Positions 35,816 to 45,274 of a stretch of 64,000 nt of DNA are shown here, in pieces (within the stretch, counting starts at the first letter, position 1; each line of letters opens with the position of its first letter). The notes beneath the pieces are model-generated. The model ran no database searches and had not been told where the DNA came from. It saw nothing but the letters and a program-made list of their open reading frames with translations. Source of the DNA: Tenuifilum sp040752515 (GTDB taxonomy: Bacteria; Bacteroidota; Bacteroidia; Bacteroidales; Tenuifilaceae); the NCBI GenBank assembly GCA_040752515.1, contig JBFMGQ010000003.1, forward strand, positions 1 through 64,000. Reading direction: 5' to 3'. Both the position numbers and the translations under genes were made by a program.

Positions 35816-35903
35816 AAAAGAAAATACGACCCCTGCGGGGTCGCGTATCTGAGCCAATAATCAATCCTATTAATATTCAATCCCTTCGGGATTGGTGAAC
35901 TAC
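35816..35903 (+). repeat. REP-like double-palindrome repeat, copy 2
   Basis: Second 88-bp copy, exactly 137 bases after the first. In the second palindrome the loop is TTC instead of TTT. Between the copies a third small palindrome, CCCT GAA AGGG (35780-35790), is present. Confidence 0.85.
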
Positions 35904-35923
35904 AAAACAATTATAATATTATT

Positions 35924-36023
35924 ATGCCTAATATAGAAGGCCTCATAAAATCTATCCGTAATAATCCGCAAAGACCCAGGCTTAAGTGGCGATGCACAAC
36001 GCATTGAACAAAATGCTTTTTAA
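35924..36023 (+). pseudogene. Frameshifted N-terminal fragment of hsdM (type I methylase)
   Basis: ATG 35924 gives MPNIEGLIKSIRNN. Shifting frame at 35967 gives RKDPGLSGDAQRIEQ before a stop at 36021-36023. Joined, this is the conserved first helix of type I methylase subunits (IRxxMRKDPGLSGDAQRIEQ pattern). About two bases are missing between the frames and everything after residue 30 is lost. The 214 bases that follow, to clpB, show no further gene. Confidence 0.65.
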
Positions 36024-36224
36024 TTCTCTATTGACTAATCCCGTTTAAAACGAGACCTAACCTATTCCTACAAAACTTACCCTTACCAAACAACCGCCAC
36101 CAGTGTAAAAGATAACATATAACGCCATTTTGGCATTTCAAACCTATCATATTCAGCCACATTGACACATTTCAATCAACGGCAAACCTTTTGATGCTCT
36201 TCTTTCGATTCAAAAAAGAAAAGA

Positions 36225-36230
36225 AAGGAG
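36225..36230 (+). promoter_or_regulatory. Shine-Dalgarno of clpB
   Basis: AAGGAG eight bases... before ATG 36238 (intervening ATTTGGT); it supports that start. No convincing promoter or CIRCE-type heat-shock operator was recognised further upstream. Confidence 0.5.
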
Positions 36231-36237
36231 ATTTGGT

Positions 36238-38826
36238 ATGAATCTAAATAATTTTACAATTAAATCGCAGGAGGTAATCCAGAAAGCGGTAGAGATTGCT
36301 CAGGGGTATAGCCACCAGGCTGTGGAACCTGCACATCTGCTCAGAGCTATACTGGACGAGGGTGAGAGCATTACGGGGTTTTTGCTTCGCAAGTTGGGTG
36401 TTAATCCGGGCACTTTCGATGCGGTTCTGACCCGTATGCTCGATTCAATGCCTAAGGTATCGGGTGGCGATCAATACCTTAGCAATACAGCTAACCGGGT
36501 GCTTCAAAAAGCCCTTGAATATAGCAAGGCAATGGGCGATCAGTTTGTGTCGGTTGAACATATCCTTTTGGGTCTTGTTGCTGCCGGCGAGCAGGTTGGC
36601 CAAATGATGAAGGATGCCGGTATAACCGAAAAAGAGCTGAAACAAGCCATTGCCGAACTTCGAAAAGGTGCTAAGGTTAACTCGCAAACCGCCGAGGATA
36701 CATACAATGCACTGAACCGCTTTGCCATCAACCTAAACGAAATGGCAAGGAGCGGCAAGCTCGATCCGGTTATCGGACGCGACGAGGAGATCCGCCGGGT
36801 GCTCCAAATCCTATCGCGCAGAACCAAGAACAACCCCATTCTGATTGGTGAGCCCGGTGTGGGTAAAACAGCAATTGCCGAGGGTATAGCGCACCGTATA
36901 GTTAACGGCGATGTGCCGGAAAATTTGAAGTCGAAGCAGATTTTCTCGCTCGACATGGGCGCACTTATTGCCGGAGCCAAGTATAAGGGCGAGTTTGAGG
37001 AACGCTTAAAATCGGTGGTTAAGGAGGTAATTGCATCGGAAGGCGAGGTAATACTATTCATCGATGAGATCCACACCCTTGTGGGCGCTGGAAAGAGCGA
37101 AGGCGCCATGGATGCCGCTAATATCCTCAAGCCGGCACTGGCACGAGGCGAACTCCGCGCCATTGGCGCAACCACCTTCGACGAATACCAGAAGTATTTT
37201 GAGAAGGACAAGGCCCTTGAGCGCCGTTTCCAAAGTATTGTTGTGGATGAGCCCCAACCCGCCGATGCTATATCGATACTGCGTGGGCTTAAGGAGCGCT
37301 ACGAGAATCACCATAAGGTACGTATTAAGGACGAAGCCATTATTGCCGCAGTGGAACTATCGCACAGGTATATCACCAACCGTTTCCTACCCGATAAGGC
37401 TATCGACCTAATTGACGAGGCCGCATCGAAACTAAGGCTCGAGATGAACTCCGTTCCCGAGGAAATTGACGAACTGGAACGCAAAATCAAACAGCTCGAA
37501 ATTGAACGCGAGGCCATTAAACGTGAGGGCGATAAGCCAAAGCTTGAAGAGCTATCGAGAACATTGGCTGAACTCAACGAAGAACGCACGCGCCTACGCG
37601 CTAAGTGGGAAAGCGAAAAAAATGTTATTGACCGCATTCAGCAGCTCAAACAAAGTATTGAGCACATGAAGTATGAGGCTGAGGATGCAGAGCGAAATGG
37701 CGATTACGGTAAGGTTGCCGAAATTCGCTACGGGCGCATAAAGCAAGCCGAAGCTGAAATTGAGCACCTTAAGGAAGAACTCAAAAAGGTTCAGGCCGAC
37801 TTTGCCTTAATTAAAGAGGAGGTTGATGCCGAGGATATAGCCGAGGTAGTATCGCGGTGGACAGGTATTCCAGTTAGCCGAATGCTTCAGAGCGAAAGGG
37901 AAAAACTACTTCACCTTGAGGAAGAGTTGCACAAGCGCGTGGTAGGACAGGACGAAGCCATTGCCGCCGTTGCCGATGCAGTTCGTCGCAGCCGAGCCGG
38001 ACTACAGGATGCCAAACGTCCCATTGGCTCGTTTATATTTCTGGGAACTACCGGCGTAGGTAAAACCGAACTGGCCAAGGCTTTGGCCGAGTTCCTGTTC
38101 AACGATGAAAACCTGATGACCCGTATCGATATGAGCGAGTATCAGGAACGACACTCGGTTTCGCGATTGGTTGGTGCACCCCCTGGATATGTTGGATACG
38201 ATGAAGGTGGTCAACTTACTGAGGCCGTAAGGCATAAGCCCTACTCGGTGGTTCTGCTCGACGAAATTGAGAAAGCCCACCCCGACGTGTTCAACATCCT
38301 GCTTCAGGTGCTTGATGATGGTAGGCTAACCGATAACAAGGGACGCACCGTGGATTTCAGGAACACCATCATCATAATGACATCGAATATTGGTTCGCAT
38401 ATCATTCAGGAGAACTACGCTCAGCTGAACAAGAACAATGCTGATCAAGTATTTGAGCGAACCCGCAACCAGGTATTTGAGTTACTCAAGCAGAGCATCA
38501 GGCCGGAGTTCTTGAACCGTATTGACGAGATAATAATGTTTACACCGCTCAACCGCGATCAGATTAAGCAGGTTGTGCTATTGCAGTTCGACCGCATTAA
38601 GCAGATGCTTGCTCAAAACGGCGTAAGCATTGAAATTACCGATAGCGCAGTGGAGTGGATAACCGATATAGGATTTGACCCTGTTTACGGTGCCCGCCCT
38701 ATCAAACGGGTAATGCAGAAGAAAATTCTAAACGAACTTTCCAAGCAACTGCTGGCTGGAACCATAAACAAGGATCAAACCATAACCGTTGACTACTTTG
38801 GCGACGACATACTGGTTTTCCGATAA
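36238..38826 (+). CDS. clpB: ATP-dependent disaggregase ClpB
   Basis: 862 residues, full length. Clp N-domain (about 1-145), first AAA module with Walker A GEPGVGKT (about 205), coiled-coil middle domain (about 410-525) that marks ClpB rather than ClpA or ClpC, second AAA module with GTTGVGKT (604-611), and the C-terminal oligomerisation domain. It resolves protein aggregates with DnaK. It stands alone with its own terminator; base composition returns to the window norm here, marking the end of the accessory stretch. Confidence 0.97.
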   Translation: MNLNNFTIKSQEVIQKAVEIAQGYSHQAVEPAHLLRAILDEGESITGFLLRKLGVNPGTFDAVLTRMLDSMPKVSGGDQYLSNTANRVLQKALEYSKAMGDQFVSVEHILLGLVAAGEQVGQMMKDAGITEKELKQAIAELRKGAKVNSQTAEDTYNALNRFAINLNEMARSGKLDPVIGRDEEIRRVLQILSRRTKNNPILIGEPGVGKTAIAEGIAHRIVNGDVPENLKSKQIFSLDMGALIAGAKYKGEFEERLKSVVKEVIASEGEVILFIDEIHTLVGAGKSEGAMDAANILKPALARGELRAIGATTFDEYQKYFEKDKALERRFQSIVVDEPQPADAISILRGLKERYENHHKVRIKDEAIIAAVELSHRYITNRFLPDKAIDLIDEAASKLRLEMNSVPEEIDELERKIKQLEIEREAIKREGDKPKLEELSRTLAELNEERTRLRAKWESEKNVIDRIQQLKQSIEHMKYEAEDAERNGDYGKVAEIRYGRIKQAEAEIEHLKEELKKVQADFALIKEEVDAEDIAEVVSRWTGIPVSRMLQSEREKLLHLEEELHKRVVGQDEAIAAVADAVRRSRAGLQDAKRPIGSFIFLGTTGVGKTELAKALAEFLFNDENLMTRIDMSEYQERHSVSRLVGAPPGYVGYDEGGQLTEAVRHKPYSVVLLDEIEKAHPDVFNILLQVLDDGRLTDNKGRTVDFRNTIIIMTSNIGSHIIQENYAQLNKNNADQVFERTRNQVFELLKQSIRPEFLNRIDEIIMFTPLNRDQIKQVVLLQFDRIKQMLAQNGVSIEITDSAVEWITDIGFDPVYGARPIKRVMQKKILNELSKQLLAGTINKDQTITVDYFGDDILVFR

Positions 38827-38845
38827 AATTTAGCTATTATTTTCT

Positions 38846-38876
38846 AAGCCGCCTATAATTGGGCGGCTTTTTTTTT
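38846..38876 (+). terminator. clpB terminator
   Basis: Stem AAGCCGCC/GGCGGCTT with an eight-base loop, continued by a run of T to 38876. Confidence 0.85.
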
Positions 38877-38984
38877 ATATTTGAAAAGGGTTAAAGGAAC
38901 ACAGAATATGAGGAAACTATAAACTTATTGATGAATAATTCTCTGTGGCTCCTAATTTTTAATTACAAATTCAATTTTTTTCAT

Positions 38985-41900
38985 ATGGCAGGTTTATTGG
39001 TTTATAAAGCATCGGCAGGTTCGGGAAAAACGTATCGGCTTGTAGCGGAATACATAAAAATGCTTATCGAAAGACCCGATGCATACCGCAGGATACTTGC
39101 TGTAACCTTTACCAACAAGGCTACCGCTGAAATGAAAGGCCGCATTATTGATAAGCTCTACAAGCTCAAAAAAAATGAAGAGCCCGAGATGATGCAGACC
39201 CTAAAAGCCGAAACCGACAAGGATGAGGCAACCATTAGCAGGCAAGCCGGAATAGCACTCTCATACATTCTTCACGATTACTCAATGTTCAGCATAAGCA
39301 CCATCGATAGTTTTGTGCAGCGCATTATCCAAAACCTGCTTTGGGAATTAGGCCAGCATGGCAACAACGAATTAATTCTGGAACACAAGCCCTACATCGA
39401 AAAAGCTACCGATGCCCTACTCGACGAACTAACAAACCACTCCGAACTGTTTAACCATTTAAAGGAACTGGTTGAGGAGAGACTCGACGAAAATAAATCG
39501 CCCAATATCCAAAACGAACTCAATGAATTGGGAAACTTGCTATTCCATGAACACTATAAACTGCTTAGTTCCGACCAACGCGAACTAATGCACAACAAGG
39601 AAGCTCTTGAAAAATTAAAAGCCGAGGTTAATCGGATAATTGATGAAATCAACAAAACAACCAGGAAACTGTCCGCAAATATTCTGGAAAAAATTTACAA
39701 TGAAATTGACAGGGACAATTACCGTGATTCCTTCAAAAAAAGCGGTGGAATTATTCCAATTATTTCAAATCTCAGTGAATTAAATCGATATACCCCCATC
39801 GAACTCAAAGGCGTTGCCGAACAAGCGGTTTCGGATATTTCAGTGTGGCTAACCAAAAACAAAATCAACCTGCTTAATAATTTTGTTGAACAGCAGCTAA
39901 TGCCCGAATACACTAAACTATACAACTACCTTAAAGAAAATTATAGGCTGTATAACACCGTGTTGGCCATAAACGAGAATTTATCGACCCTGTATATTCT
40001 AAATGAACTTTACCAAAAACTCAGGGAAAAACTTAACGATGATGGTGTAATGCTACTATCGGATAGTAGCGCATTGCTGAAGGAATTTGTAATGCAAACC
40101 GACACGCCATTCATCTACGAAAAAATTGGAACTACCTATAACAGCTACATGCTCGATGAGTTTCAGGACACATCGCAGCTGCAATGGCGCAACTTTGAAC
40201 CGCTAATTGCCGATAGCATAGGGAGTCAAGGGCTTAGCATGGTGGTAGGCGACGTTAAACAATCCATTTACCGCTGGCGTAACAGCGACTGGCGCATAAT
40301 GGCAGGCATTGAAAACGATAACAGGTTTTACCCACAGGTAAAGCAGCTAACCGTAAACTTCCGAAGTGCAAGGGCTGTTGTTGAGTTCAACAATCACTTC
40401 TTCAAGAATACCAGCGAAATAATTGATTCACAAAACAATGACAAAACGCAAAATTTTTCGTTTAGCCTGAAAGATCTCTATTCCGACGTTGTGCAGCAAG
40501 TGTTGAGAACGGAGCCTGAAGGGTATGTGGAAGTTGCCTTTGTTCCCCCAAAAACCGATGAAGCAAACGATACTTTTACCAATCACATCAAACACTTACT
40601 CATCGATTTGAAAAAACGAGGATATAGAGCTGGTGATATAGCATTTTTGGTACGCAAAAACGAACAAGGGCGTGAGTTGGCTGAACTTCTGCTTAAACTA
40701 AACAAGGACGAAAGCGAACTATCAGGGTTTATCAAAATAGTCTCGCAGGATGCACTTATACTAAACTCATCGGCGGCTGTAAGGTTGTGTGTTGCTGCCC
40801 TAAAAATTGCTCAAAACCCTAACGATACGCTTGCCGTGGCTCAGTTCCGAAAAGAATTGGCATCGCTAAAAAACCAAGACGAATGCGAGGACTGGACAAG
40901 CGTTTTTCTACCGGAAAATCCGGTTTCGTTGGAATGGCTTAGCTCAATCCGTTTCTACCCACTGGGATACATGGTTGAAGCGATTATCGAAAAATACCTG
41001 TATGGCCATAATATCGACGTTAAAAACCATCTGCCCTATCTAAGCCTACTGCATGAGTTTGCAATCGACTTTTCGTATAGAGGAACTTCATCGTTAAGCC
41101 AATTTATTGAGTGGTATGAACGGGATGGGAAAAACAAGAAACTGGAAATGGCTGAAACCGAAAATGCCATAAACATTTTAACCATTCATAAATCCAAAGG
41201 ATTAGAATTCCCGGTAATCATTTTCCCTTATGCCGACCTGCTAAATCAACGTAAAAAACCAGATGGTGTCATGTGGTATAAACTTCCATCGCATACACCC
41301 AACGAAACCCTTAAAAACTACCCGCTTTTCCCAATAAAAACGAAAAAAACTTTAGAACAAACCTACTTTGAAGCCGATTACCTGGAAGAGCAGTACTGTA
41401 AGAAGATTGACGATATCAACCTGCAATACGTAGCATTTACCCGAGCCAGGAACGAACTGTACCTTGTGATAACCGACAAAGGGCTTTCTACTAACGAAAT
41501 GGGTAAAATCCAAGAGATTGTCAACAAAAATCCCTTTGCAGCATACCTGCCTAAAAGCGACAATTTAAAGCCAAAAACGGAAATTGCTGAGCAAAAAATG
41601 GTTTACATCTTTGGGAAAAAGGGAAACAAATCAGCTATCGAAAGTGAGATAAACACGAAGGCAAAAACGGTTGAGCATTACTCCATCAACCCCATGAAAG
41701 GGAAAATTGCCCAACAGTTCAAGGCCGATACAGTTAATGCAGACCACGAAAGCGATTTACAGCATGGTATTGCCATGCATGCCATACTATCGCGAATTGT
41801 AACCTTAAACGACCTGCCCGAAGCCCTTGACTGGGCTATTCAGAATGATTACATCTCTGCTGACCAAAAGCAAAACACTCATGAAAGTTTAATATCGATA

Positions 41901-42173
41901 CTGAACAGGGAGCCATACAATAACTGGTTCAGCAAAATGTGGGAGGTGAAAAACGAGGCATCAATTATTAGCCGTGATGGTAATATTTATCGACCCGACC
42001 GCGTTCTTATAGGTGAAAGCCAAACCATTGTTATCGATTTTAAATTCGGATTACCAACACCCAAACACAGGAAACAGATAGAGCAATACAAAAAGTTGCT
42101 GATAGACATGGGCTATACTGATGTAAAAGCATATTTATGGTATTTCCAATTAAACCGACACGAGGAAGTGTAA
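38985..42173 (+). CDS. UvrD-type helicase with RecB-like nuclease domain (AddA-like)
   Basis: About 1062 residues from the ATG at 38985 (MAGLLVYKASAGSGKT); longer in-frame starts add an unlikely hydrophobic tail. Walker A ASAGSGKT (9-16), FTNKATAEMK (Ia), MLDEFQDTSQLQW (II), VVGDVKQSIYRWR (III), NILTIHKSKGLEFPV (V), QYVAFTRARNELYL (VI). A C-terminal PD-(D/E)XK nuclease is seen in RPDRVLIGESQTIVIDFKFG. Works with the protein at 45275 in double-strand break repair, as AddAB/RexAB do. Confidence 0.88.
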   Translation: MAGLLVYKASAGSGKTYRLVAEYIKMLIERPDAYRRILAVTFTNKATAEMKGRIIDKLYKLKKNEEPEMMQTLKAETDKDEATISRQAGIALSYILHDYSMFSISTIDSFVQRIIQNLLWELGQHGNNELILEHKPYIEKATDALLDELTNHSELFNHLKELVEERLDENKSPNIQNELNELGNLLFHEHYKLLSSDQRELMHNKEALEKLKAEVNRIIDEINKTTRKLSANILEKIYNEIDRDNYRDSFKKSGGIIPIISNLSELNRYTPIELKGVAEQAVSDISVWLTKNKINLLNNFVEQQLMPEYTKLYNYLKENYRLYNTVLAINENLSTLYILNELYQKLREKLNDDGVMLLSDSSALLKEFVMQTDTPFIYEKIGTTYNSYMLDEFQDTSQLQWRNFEPLIADSIGSQGLSMVVGDVKQSIYRWRNSDWRIMAGIENDNRFYPQVKQLTVNFRSARAVVEFNNHFFKNTSEIIDSQNNDKTQNFSFSLKDLYSDVVQQVLRTEPEGYVEVAFVPPKTDEANDTFTNHIKHLLIDLKKRGYRAGDIAFLVRKNEQGRELAELLLKLNKDESELSGFIKIVSQDALILNSSAAVRLCVAALKIAQNPNDTLAVAQFRKELASLKNQDECEDWTSVFLPENPVSLEWLSSIRFYPLGYMVEAIIEKYLYGHNIDVKNHLPYLSLLHEFAIDFSYRGTSSLSQFIEWYERDGKNKKLEMAETENAINILTIHKSKGLEFPVIIFPYADLLNQRKKPDGVMWYKLPSHTPNETLKNYPLFPIKTKKTLEQTYFEADYLEEQYCKKIDDINLQYVAFTRARNELYLVITDKGLSTNEMGKIQEIVNKNPFAAYLPKSDNLKPKTEIAEQKMVYIFGKKGNKSAIESEINTKAKTVEHYSINPMKGKIAQQFKADTVNADHESDLQHGIAMHAILSRIVTLNDLPEALDWAIQNDYISADQKQNTHESLISILNREPYNNWFSKMWEVKNEASIISRDGNIYRPDRVLIGESQTIVIDFKFGLPTPKHRKQIEQYKKLLIDMGYTDVKAYLWYFQLNRHEEV

Positions 42174-42237
42174 GTCGAATTGTTTTGTAATAATTAATAA
42201 CTTTACCAAAAATGTTGAATATTAACCAAAACCAGTT

Positions 42238-43623
42238 ATGATGCGTAAGTATATAATCTATTTAACCATACCCGCTATGGTTGCATGTGGCTCAAAGGAG
42301 CCAAAACAAACGACGCTTGCAGGCCGATACATCAATGGCAACGACAACAAGGTGATAGTTATTGGAAACGATGCAATTGATACTATATCGCTAACAAGCG
42401 ATGGCATGTTCGCCTACAAAGTAATGCTAGGCAGCCCCACGATGCTTAAGGTACAGTACGGCCGTACTAAAACAATGGTTTACCTGGAACCAGGCGATAG
42501 CAGCTACATTGAATTAGATGTAAATAATACCGATGGAATAACTTTCAGCGGCAGTAACAACGAACTTAACCAGAATATTCGCAGCAGGAGCAAGGAACTC
42601 CAAGGCATTTGGCGTGGCTGGCGCGACCTTTTCTCGCTCAACGCCAATGAATTTGGATTGAAGATTGACTCCATAAGCAAATCGCTCTTTTCTAAAACCG
42701 ATTCGCTTAAAGCAAAGAGCAAAGAATTTGCCGAGATGGAGGCAAACCGCATCCGCTACTTCTTGCTTAATGTTCGCAGTCAATACCCCGAATTTTCTGC
42801 TCGTCTTTCAGGGAAAGAATTTAACCCCGATAGCGCCGATTACTCATTCTTCGACAATGTTGATATGAACAATGGCGAGCATCTGAGCTACGACGAATAC
42901 GCTTCGCTTGTTGAAACATACGCCCAACTCCGACTACAAAAAACACAAAACTTCAAGGAACTATACGAAAAACCCGCCCAAGAGCGTCTTCCCATACTTT
43001 TCAGTATGATCGACAGCATTTTTACCAATCCCAAAATCAGGGATTACGTAAAAAAACAGTTTTTGATGGAAGAAATTCAGTTTGGTGAGTTTTGGAAGCT
43101 GAACGACATTTATGCCAACTACCTGGCAGCATGCACCACACCTGTATATAAACAGGAAGTGCAATCGGTTTACCAGGAAAAGATGAAAATTGCCCCGGGA
43201 AACGATGCACCTGCTTTTACCTACAACGACATTAATGGCAAATCCGTTTCCCTTACCGATTTTAGAGGGAAGTTGGTTTATATAGATTTTTGGGCAACCT
43301 GGTGTGGCCCATGCCGTGGTGAGATTCCCCATCTCGATAAGCTTGAAAAGGACTACAAGGGCAAAAAGATTGTTTTTGTTAAAATATCGCTCGACGATGA
43401 CATGGAAGCCTGGCGTAAAATGGTTGCCGAAAAGAAATTAGGAGGAGTTCAACTACATGCCGAAGGCGCTTGGAGTTCCGAGGCTGCCAAGAATTACCAA
43501 ATCAAAGGTATCCCAACCTTTGTACTAATTGGTGCCGATGGTAAAATTATTAGCCCCAGCGCACCCCGTCCTTCATCGGAAGAAATCCGTCCCCTACTCG
43601 ACCAAGAACTGTCAAAGATTTAG
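42238..43623 (+). CDS. TlpA-family thiol-disulfide oxidoreductase lipoprotein
   Basis: 461 residues. Lipobox AMVAC (Cys17), an N-terminal DUF4369-like beta domain (about 25-110), a helical middle, then a thioredoxin domain (about 320-461) with active site WATWCGPCRGE and the cis-Pro loop KGIPTFVLIG. It is a periplasmic thiol reductase of the type frequent in Bacteroidota. A second Met codon follows the first directly. It sits between the two AddAB-like genes with no obvious functional link. Confidence 0.9.
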   Translation: MMRKYIIYLTIPAMVACGSKEPKQTTLAGRYINGNDNKVIVIGNDAIDTISLTSDGMFAYKVMLGSPTMLKVQYGRTKTMVYLEPGDSSYIELDVNNTDGITFSGSNNELNQNIRSRSKELQGIWRGWRDLFSLNANEFGLKIDSISKSLFSKTDSLKAKSKEFAEMEANRIRYFLLNVRSQYPEFSARLSGKEFNPDSADYSFFDNVDMNNGEHLSYDEYASLVETYAQLRLQKTQNFKELYEKPAQERLPILFSMIDSIFTNPKIRDYVKKQFLMEEIQFGEFWKLNDIYANYLAACTTPVYKQEVQSVYQEKMKIAPGNDAPAFTYNDINGKSVSLTDFRGKLVYIDFWATWCGPCRGEIPHLDKLEKDYKGKKIVFVKISLDDDMEAWRKMVAEKKLGGVQLHAEGAWSSEAAKNYQIKGIPTFVLIGADGKIISPSAPRPSSEEIRPLLDQELSKI

Positions 43624-43641
43624 TATGTTTCCATCTCATAC

Positions 43642-43664
43642 AAAGGCCGGCCATGCCGGCCTTT
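43642..43664. terminator. Hairpin terminator after the TlpA-like gene
   Basis: Perfect 10-bp stem AAAGGCCGGC / GCCGGCCTTT with loop CAT, then TGTTGTTT. A longer, less likely start of the next gene would run through it, which favours the ATG at 43713 there. Confidence 0.8.
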
Positions 43665-43712
43665 GTTGTTTGGTATGGTTTTTCTATCTTTATCAGGTTA
43701 TTTGGTATAAAC

Positions 43713-44669
43713 ATGGCAAAAGTTTACCCATGGGGCGATACCCGTCGTTACAACAGCTATTCGAACTACTTTAAAAGAGAGTTTGGAGGTAGAGTTCAAA
43801 AGTTAACTATAGATGCCTGTTTCACATGTCCAAACCGCGATGGTACTGTTGGCGTTGGCGGCTGCACATACTGCAACAACGATGCCTTTAACCCCAGCTA
43901 CTGCATACCACAAAAATCCATTACCCAGCAAATTGACGAGGGAATTGAGTTCCATGCCGTGCGTTACCGCCGTGCCGACCGCTACCTCGCATACTTCCAG
44001 GCCTATTCAAATACCTACGCTCCGCTTGAAAAACTAAAAGTGCTATACAACGAAGCCCTTTCGCACCCTAAAGTCATTGGACTGGTAATTGGAACTCGCC
44101 CCGATTGCGTTGATGAGGAGAAGCTAAACTACTTTCAACAGCTCAGCAAAGAATATTACATCACCCTTGAGTATGGCGTAGAAAGCTGCTATAACAAAAC
44201 GTTGGAACTAATTAACCGTGGACATTCCTATGAGCAATCGGTTTGGGCTATTGAACAAACCTACAAGCGCGGAATACCAGTTGGAGCTCATTTCATTTTT
44301 GGCTTACCCGGCGAAACCCGAGAACAAATGCTGGCCCAAGCCAATATCATATCGAAATTACCTTTACATACCGTTAAATTTCATCAGCTTCAAATCATTA
44401 AGGGAACCATTATGGAACAGCAATTCAGGGCTAATCCGGAAATTTTCAATCTTTTCAGTAAAGATGAATACTTTAACTTTCTTGCCGATTTTGTTGAGCG
44501 ACTAAACCCAAATTTTGTAATTGAACGCTTCACTGGCGAGGCCCCACCGCGTTTTCTGGCTATTCCACCTTGGGGAAACCTGAGAACCGACCAACTGATG
44601 GTTGAGTTTGAAAAGGTTCTTGAAAAGCGCGATACCTGGCAAGGGCGATTGTATAATGAAACGGATTGA
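43713..44669 (+). CDS. Radical SAM protein, TIGR01212/YhcC type
   Basis: 318 residues from MAKVYPWGDTRRYNSY. Cluster motif in CFTCPNRDGTVGVGGCTYCNN, followed by GTRPDCVDEEKL, YGVESCYNKTLELINRGH, GAHFIFGLPGET and KFHQLQIIKGT. This is the uncharacterised YhcC family, which resembles the Elp3/lipoyl-synthase-like group; substrate unknown. I chose the start after the terminator hairpin. Confidence 0.9.
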   Translation: MAKVYPWGDTRRYNSYSNYFKREFGGRVQKLTIDACFTCPNRDGTVGVGGCTYCNNDAFNPSYCIPQKSITQQIDEGIEFHAVRYRRADRYLAYFQAYSNTYAPLEKLKVLYNEALSHPKVIGLVIGTRPDCVDEEKLNYFQQLSKEYYITLEYGVESCYNKTLELINRGHSYEQSVWAIEQTYKRGIPVGAHFIFGLPGETREQMLAQANIISKLPLHTVKFHQLQIIKGTIMEQQFRANPEIFNLFSKDEYFNFLADFVERLNPNFVIERFTGEAPPRFLAIPPWGNLRTDQLMVEFEKVLEKRDTWQGRLYNETD

Positions 44670-44785
44670 GAGTATGAAAATGCAATCAATAATTGGTATT
44701 TGGCAATCATTCAAATTTCGAAATTTCAGAATCAATGTCGAATGGCTAAACTTATTTTTAAGAGTAATCCTAAAAACTAACAAAT

Positions 44786-45265
44786 ATGAAACGAGTAAGC
44801 ATTTTAATAGCCCTAATCCTTACAGCCTTTTCAGCTGCTATTGCCCAGCCAAAAACGCTGAAAAACTTCGATGAGCTTATGGCTGCATTGAATGCTGGTT
44901 ACAATGTGAGAGTGGTAATACATTACGGGAAGTGCAAACTGGTAGCCGATAATGAGGTGCAGGACAAATCGCCCGATGCCATTGGCGGCATGACAATTGA
45001 CACCTACGAGTATTTTGCCCCTAAGACCGTACGTGGGAACGAGAATGCCTTTGTTGTTTTCTCGGAAAACAAACTAATCCAAAACCCCAAGGGAAAAGGT
45101 TTTGTTTACAACTACGCTAAATTTAGGATTGAATCGACCGGAAAAGTCAAGGTAACTGTTATGTATCTTGACCCCAACACCCAGGAGGAGCTAATGAGCG
45201 AGAACTTTTTTACTGAATTTGGCGATAACGCTAAGGAACAAGCAATTTATTTTTACCAACAATAG
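44786..45265 (+). CDS. Secreted VirK-like family protein
   Basis: 159 residues. Signal peptide ending AAIAQP, then FDELMAALNAGYNVRVVIHYGKC, which resembles the start of the VirK family, and a beta-rich remainder (FRIESTGKVKVTVMYLDP). One Cys in the mature part. No enzymatic motif. Located nine bases before the AddB-like gene, so it may be co-transcribed with it. The family match is from memory and moderate. Confidence 0.55.
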   Translation: MKRVSILIALILTAFSAAIAQPKTLKNFDELMAALNAGYNVRVVIHYGKCKLVADNEVQDKSPDAIGGMTIDTYEYFAPKTVRGNENAFVVFSENKLIQNPKGKGFVYNYAKFRIESTGKVKVTVMYLDPNTQEELMSENFFTEFGDNAKEQAIYFYQQ

Positions 45266-45274
45266 ACACAAACA

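Noticed and set aside
35639..35903. CRISPR array
   Set aside because: Only two units of 88 bp, 95 percent alike, with internal palindromes and no regular spacers or cas genes.
36121..36200. Heat-shock operator before clpB
   Set aside because: GCCATTTTGGC and a TTG-spaced ACCTTTTG were seen, but neither matches CIRCE or the -7 consensus well enough.
44602..44874. 90-codon plus-strand frame bridging the radical SAM and VirK-like genes
   Set aside because: Overlaps both well-supported genes in another frame.
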